Shown: piece by piece, positions 33,833-36,774 of the stretch | Numbering within the stretch: position 1 is the first letter of the stretch | Layout of the letters: the number at the start of each line of letters is the position of its first letter | Origin: Balneolaceae bacterium | GTDB lineage: Bacteria; Bacteroidota; Rhodothermia; Balneolales; Balneolaceae | Direction: 5' to 3' | NCBI GenBank assembly: GCA_020832285.1 | Contig: JAFIFB010000104.1 | Location: 1 to 36,774 of the forward strand | Length of the DNA stretch: 36,774 bases | Position numbers and translations under genes: made by a program | The notes under the pieces: model-generated | The model's input: the letters and a program-made list of their open reading frames with translations, nothing else | Told to the model about the DNA's origin: nothing | Database searches by the model: none

Positions 33833-35395
33833 ATGTTACAACCGGATGAAATAATTCAAGAGGCCACCACACTGGCCAAAACTGAGATAAATAAAGATTC
33901 TCAGTTTGTACTCAATTCACTTCTTAAACAGATCCAGCCTGTTAATTTCAAGTCTGAGGTTTTTGATGTTGATAAGCTGATTAAAAGAAAGGCAGAGCTT
34001 ACCAAAAAAACAACTCTGGCAGATGGCTCTCTCGATGACAGTAAAAAAGCTGAACTCGATGAAATAACACGGATCACCAAAGAGCTGGAAGGCCTCAAAC
34101 TATATCAAAAACATTATCTGATCATCACCATTGAAAAGTTATTGGAGACAGCCAGAGCCAATGAATGGGATCTATGCAAGCGGTTCTCATATTATTACGT
34201 ATTTAATGGTCAATACTGGACTGTGATCAATGAAGATGATCTGGCCACATTTTTGGGAAAGGTTGCTGAAAAAATGGGAGTTCCAAAGTTTGACTCCAGG
34301 CATTACGAATTTAAAGACAAGCTTTTCAAGCAATTTGAAGCCACTGCACACCTGCCAGAGCCAGATATCAATGATGATACAGTTCTGATCAATCTTAAAA
34401 ATGGCACGTTTGAAATAACTCCAAAAGGCCAAAAATTAAGAGAGTTCAATTCTGATGATTTTTTGACTTATCAGATGGAATTTGAACACGATCCGACGGC
34501 CACAGCACCACTGTTTTTTCGTTACCTGGATGAAGTTTTGCCAGATGCAGAAAGCCAAAAAGTATTGGCTGAGTTCATGGGATACATATTTACCAGGAAC
34601 TTGAAACTTGAAAAGGTACTGTTTTTGTACGGATCTGGCCGGAATGGCAAGAGTGTAATGTTCGATATAATCAGAGCAATGTTAGGGGAAAATAATATCT
34701 CTTATTTCGGCCTTTCTTCATTGACCAATGATAACGGATATTACAGAGCGCAATTAGTAAACAAGTTGATAAATTGGGCTTCTGATATCGGAGACAAACT
34801 ACAAAGTAACACTTTCAAACAGCTTGCAAGTTCTGAGCCAATAGAATGCCGGTTGCCTTATAAAGAGCCATTTCTTCTCACAAACGTTTGCAAATTTGCT
34901 TTTAATACTAACACCCTTCCAACGGATGTTGAACACACAGACGCATTTTTTGAGCGTTTTCTGATCATTCCTTTTGATAAGTACATAAAGCCTGAAAACC
35001 GAGATCCTGAGCTGGCAAAGAAAATCATATCCAAAGAAATGCCAGGAGTTTTCAACTGGGTACTGGATGGCCTAAATAGATTATTAGAGCAGGGCAATTT
35101 CTCACACTGTCAGGCAAGTGATCAGGTGCTAAAGGAATTCCGAAAAGAAGCCGATTCAGTGGCCATGTTTACCGATGAAATGAACTACCAGGCAGATCCT
35201 GAAAACTGGACAAAAGCAAAGCCTGTTTATAGTGATTATAGGGAATATTGCTATGGTGAAGGTATGAAGCCATTGAAGAGATCAAACTTTCATAAGCGAC
35301 TGGAAGCCCTGGGCTTTTTTACGGCCACAATGAACGTTGGAAAAGTAATTTACATGCGAAAACACCAGGCCAATGGCCATGCTGCAGGATTTTAA
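33833..35395 (+). CDS. P4/D5-type phage or plasmid replication helicase
   Basis: A 520-residue protein with a D5_N-like region (about 110-230) and a superfamily 3 helicase domain (about 235-400). Walker A is GSGRNGKS (267-274); NKLINWASDIGD holds a likely Walker B/acidic region; FAFNTNTLP is the sensor-1/C-motif-like Asn block. A C-terminal winged-helix-type segment (about 430-505) ends it. These proteins unwind DNA at the origin of phages and satellite elements such as P4. The usual N-terminal primase domain is absent; the next gene looks like the primase part. Confidence 0.92.
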   Translation: MLQPDEIIQEATTLAKTEINKDSQFVLNSLLKQIQPVNFKSEVFDVDKLIKRKAELTKKTTLADGSLDDSKKAELDEITRITKELEGLKLYQKHYLIITIEKLLETARANEWDLCKRFSYYYVFNGQYWTVINEDDLATFLGKVAEKMGVPKFDSRHYEFKDKLFKQFEATAHLPEPDINDDTVLINLKNGTFEITPKGQKLREFNSDDFLTYQMEFEHDPTATAPLFFRYLDEVLPDAESQKVLAEFMGYIFTRNLKLEKVLFLYGSGRNGKSVMFDIIRAMLGENNISYFGLSSLTNDNGYYRAQLVNKLINWASDIGDKLQSNTFKQLASSEPIECRLPYKEPFLLTNVCKFAFNTNTLPTDVEHTDAFFERFLIIPFDKYIKPENRDPELAKKIISKEMPGVFNWVLDGLNRLLEQGNFSHCQASDQVLKEFRKEADSVAMFTDEMNYQADPENWTKAKPVYSDYREYCYGEGMKPLKRSNFHKRLEALGFFTATMNVGKVIYMRKHQANGHAAGF

Positions 35396-35410
35396 ATATC
35401 AATTAGAGGA

Positions 35411-36457
35411 ATGGATATGATAAGTGAAGAACTTAAACCTTCAGATATTAGCTCAATATTAGACTCACTGTCTATACCTTTCAATGGAAAAGGCTGGCAG
35501 ACAATAAAAAGCCCTATTCGTGAAGAGAGAAATGCGTCCTTCGGGTTGAATGATGAAACAGGCGCTTGGAAAGACCACAGCACAGGTGAAACTGGCGATA
35601 TTATCACTCTAATTGAACGTATAAATCATATGGACACCAAAACTGCAATTCAATGGCTGAAAAGGAAAATTGATCTGCCTGAAGGCACACGTACCGCACC
35701 AGAGCCACGCAAAGAGCCAGTGCCAAGCTATTTACCATTTTACTATGTAGAGCGTTCTCTGGGCAATTATGAAGCAAATACGCTAATAAAATGGATGGCC
35801 ACTTTACCGGGCTGGGATCTGCAAAGGGCTGAGGCAACAGCAAGAAAATATTATGTAGGCACTTCAGCCGATGGCTGGGCCATTTTCTGGCAAGTTGATG
35901 CTGAAAATAAATTGAGATCTGGCAAAATGATGGTATATGATGAAACCGGCCACCGGGTAAAAGATGGATATAGCCAGGACTGGATACACTCCAAACTAAA
36001 GAGATCCGGCCAACTGCAAGATTTTGAGCTTGTGCAATGTTTTTACGGCCTTCATTTAGTTGATGATAAACCGGTAGCCATTGTGGAAAGTGAGAAAACA
36101 GCAATCATTGCCAGTGAGTATCTGCCACAATTTACCTGGATGGCAGCCGGTCAACTTCAGGGAATCAGTGAGTACAAAATGAGATCACTCAAAAACAGGA
36201 AAGTTGTTTTGTTTCCAGATATAGGATGTTTTGATCAATGGCAAGAGAAAGCGCTGGAGCTTGCTCACATTGCAGATATACAGGTATCGGATTTATTAGA
36301 GAAAAATGCCTCAGATGAAACCAACGGATATGATTTAGCAGACTATCTGATCACGTTTGATCTGAGAGATTTTTCACCACATGGATGGAACCCGTTTACA
36401 GGTGAAATATTCGACTCCAGAGGCTATCCACGAAGTTGGGATAATATAGCTGTTTGA
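35411..36457 (+). CDS. Primase-like protein: zinc-less CHC2-type N-terminus and TOPRIM-like domain
   Basis: A 348-residue protein (a second ATG lies two codons downstream). Residues about 25-75 follow the DnaG zinc-ribbon pattern (KSPIREERNASFGLN, WKDHSTGETGDIITL) but have no Cys or His at the metal positions. The rest resembles the DUF6371 group of Bacteroidota element proteins. It has YYVGTSADGWAIFWQVD, a TOPRIM-like VAIVESEKTAIIAS (about 221-234) with the conserved Glu, and VVLFPDIGCFDQW with the acidic residue. It lies 15 bases after the helicase gene, so helicase and primase-like protein form a split version of the usual primase-helicase. Confidence 0.8.
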   Translation: MDMISEELKPSDISSILDSLSIPFNGKGWQTIKSPIREERNASFGLNDETGAWKDHSTGETGDIITLIERINHMDTKTAIQWLKRKIDLPEGTRTAPEPRKEPVPSYLPFYYVERSLGNYEANTLIKWMATLPGWDLQRAEATARKYYVGTSADGWAIFWQVDAENKLRSGKMMVYDETGHRVKDGYSQDWIHSKLKRSGQLQDFELVQCFYGLHLVDDKPVAIVESEKTAIIASEYLPQFTWMAAGQLQGISEYKMRSLKNRKVVLFPDIGCFDQWQEKALELAHIADIQVSDLLEKNASDETNGYDLADYLITFDLRDFSPHGWNPFTGEIFDSRGYPRSWDNIAV

Positions 36458-36517
36458 GTTGGCATACAGCCACAACACGAACTATAAACCAATTAAAAAC
36501 ACAGTATAAAAAACAAT

Positions 36518-36535
36518 GTTACCAAAATCGTTACC
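36518..36535. repeat. GTTACC direct repeats before the small ORF
   Basis: gttacc at 36518-36523 and 36530-36535, twelve bases apart: the reverse-complement orientation of the GGTAAC pair at 31009. It lies 26 bases before the ATG at 36562. Confidence 0.45.
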
Positions 36536-36561
36536 AGAAACCACACAAAACCACCACAATT

Positions 36562-36741
36562 ATGACTGATAAAAAGCTGGCTGATATTGCAAAATTTATA
36601 CGGATGAGACAGAAAGCACTCATACACGAAACCGATTTTAATAAAGGCATGAACCACGCCTATCAGGATATTCTCTTTTTAGTTGAGGACATGCTGGCAG
36701 ATCCAAAGTTTCCAATTGATGAAATAACAAAAGCCAAATAA
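36562..36741 (+). CDS. Small protein, 59 aa, of the integrative element
   Basis: The ATG at 36562 gives MTDKKLADIAKFIRMRQKAL and ends IDEITKAK; an upstream in-frame start at 36454 would overlap the preceding gene by four bases and translate a low-complexity leader, and is rejected in favour of the start after the ACCAC-rich leader. It is probably helical, cytoplasmic and without a recognised domain. The TAA overlaps the next ATG by one base (taatg), so the following gene is coupled to it. Confidence 0.65.
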   Translation: MTDKKLADIAKFIRMRQKALIHETDFNKGMNHAYQDILFLVEDMLADPKFPIDEITKAK

Positions 36742-36774
36742 TGAGTAAACTCAGGCCGGAATATCAGAAGCTAA
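36741..36774 (+). CDS. Start of a further element gene, cut by the window end
   Basis: ATG at 36741, overlapping the previous stop by one base; the visible start is MSKLRPEYQKL, open to the last base. Too short to identify. Confidence 0.5.
   Translation, partial: MSKLRPEYQKL

Larger units (their letters stand above)
30873..36774. mobile_element. Integrative genetic element, left part (continues past the window)
   Basis: Starts at a displaced tRNA 3' end and carries, all on the plus strand, an integrase, an unknown protein, an excisionase-like protein, a P4/D5-type helicase, a primase-like protein and small ORFs. By eye it is more AT-rich than the sequence to the left. No conjugation or capsid gene is seen in the visible 5.9 kb, so it may be a satellite-like, mobilisable or phage-derived element; the right part is not visible. 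Confidence 0.75.

Overview
The window looks like a chromosomal segment of a Bacteroidota-type bacterium, most likely of the Balneolota/Balneolaceae lineage. That assignment is inference. It rests on a FecI/FecR/STN-type TonB receptor block, a lipoprotein of the DUF5117/DUF4953 zinc-protease family, several M28 peptidases, a NifJ-type pyruvate:ferredoxin oxidoreductase next to a plant-type ferredoxin-NADP reductase, few Shine-Dalgarno sequences, and an integrase typical of Bacteroidota elements.

Left edge (1-903): the 3' end of an ISL3-type insertion sequence sits in a GH95 alpha-L-fucosidase gene, of which only the C-terminal part is left. A tandem 111-bp hairpin-forming repeat follows. A diverged third copy lies 28 kb away, at 28721.

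Minus-strand block (904-7801): ECF sigma factor, FecR anti-sigma factor, transducing TonB-dependent receptor and a membrane-anchored M28 peptidase. This is a complete cell-surface signalling set with a peptidase as likely fourth member.

Middle (8130-16575): a fasciclin-domain protein, a lipoprotein zinc metalloprotease with a structured leader, an Ntn-hydrolase asparaginase and CutC, a palindromic MITE-like element, a periplasmic rhodanese with a tiny partner gene, an NmrA-like protein and a methyltransferase whose N-terminus is disturbed.

Central metabolism (16746-22290): nifJ, a dihydroorotate-dehydrogenase-like flavoprotein without the usual catalytic residue, and ferredoxin-NADP reductase. 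They are tightly packed and end at a good terminator. Together they could move electrons from pyruvate through ferredoxin to NADPH.

Right of this (22359-30258): a minus-strand operon scpA - M28 peptidase lipoprotein - HPr-kinase-like ATPase, a MarR regulator, a VOC protein, a PQQ-type sugar dehydrogenase, an unknown lipoprotein and a Tat-exported Gfo/Idh/MocA oxidoreductase.

Right edge (about 30873 to the end): an integrative element. It starts at the displaced 3' end of a minus-strand tRNA gene that still has its terminator. It carries a 54-aa ORF, a tyrosine integrase, an unknown 281-aa protein, an excisionase-like HTH protein, a P4/D5-type helicase, a zinc-less primase-like protein and two small ORFs, the last one cut by the window end. 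Shared 12-bp-spaced GGTAAC repeats and ACCAC-rich leaders mark several of its genes. Just outside it, at 30407-30569, is a short non-coding element with near-perfect terminal inverted repeats and a 5-bp target duplication.
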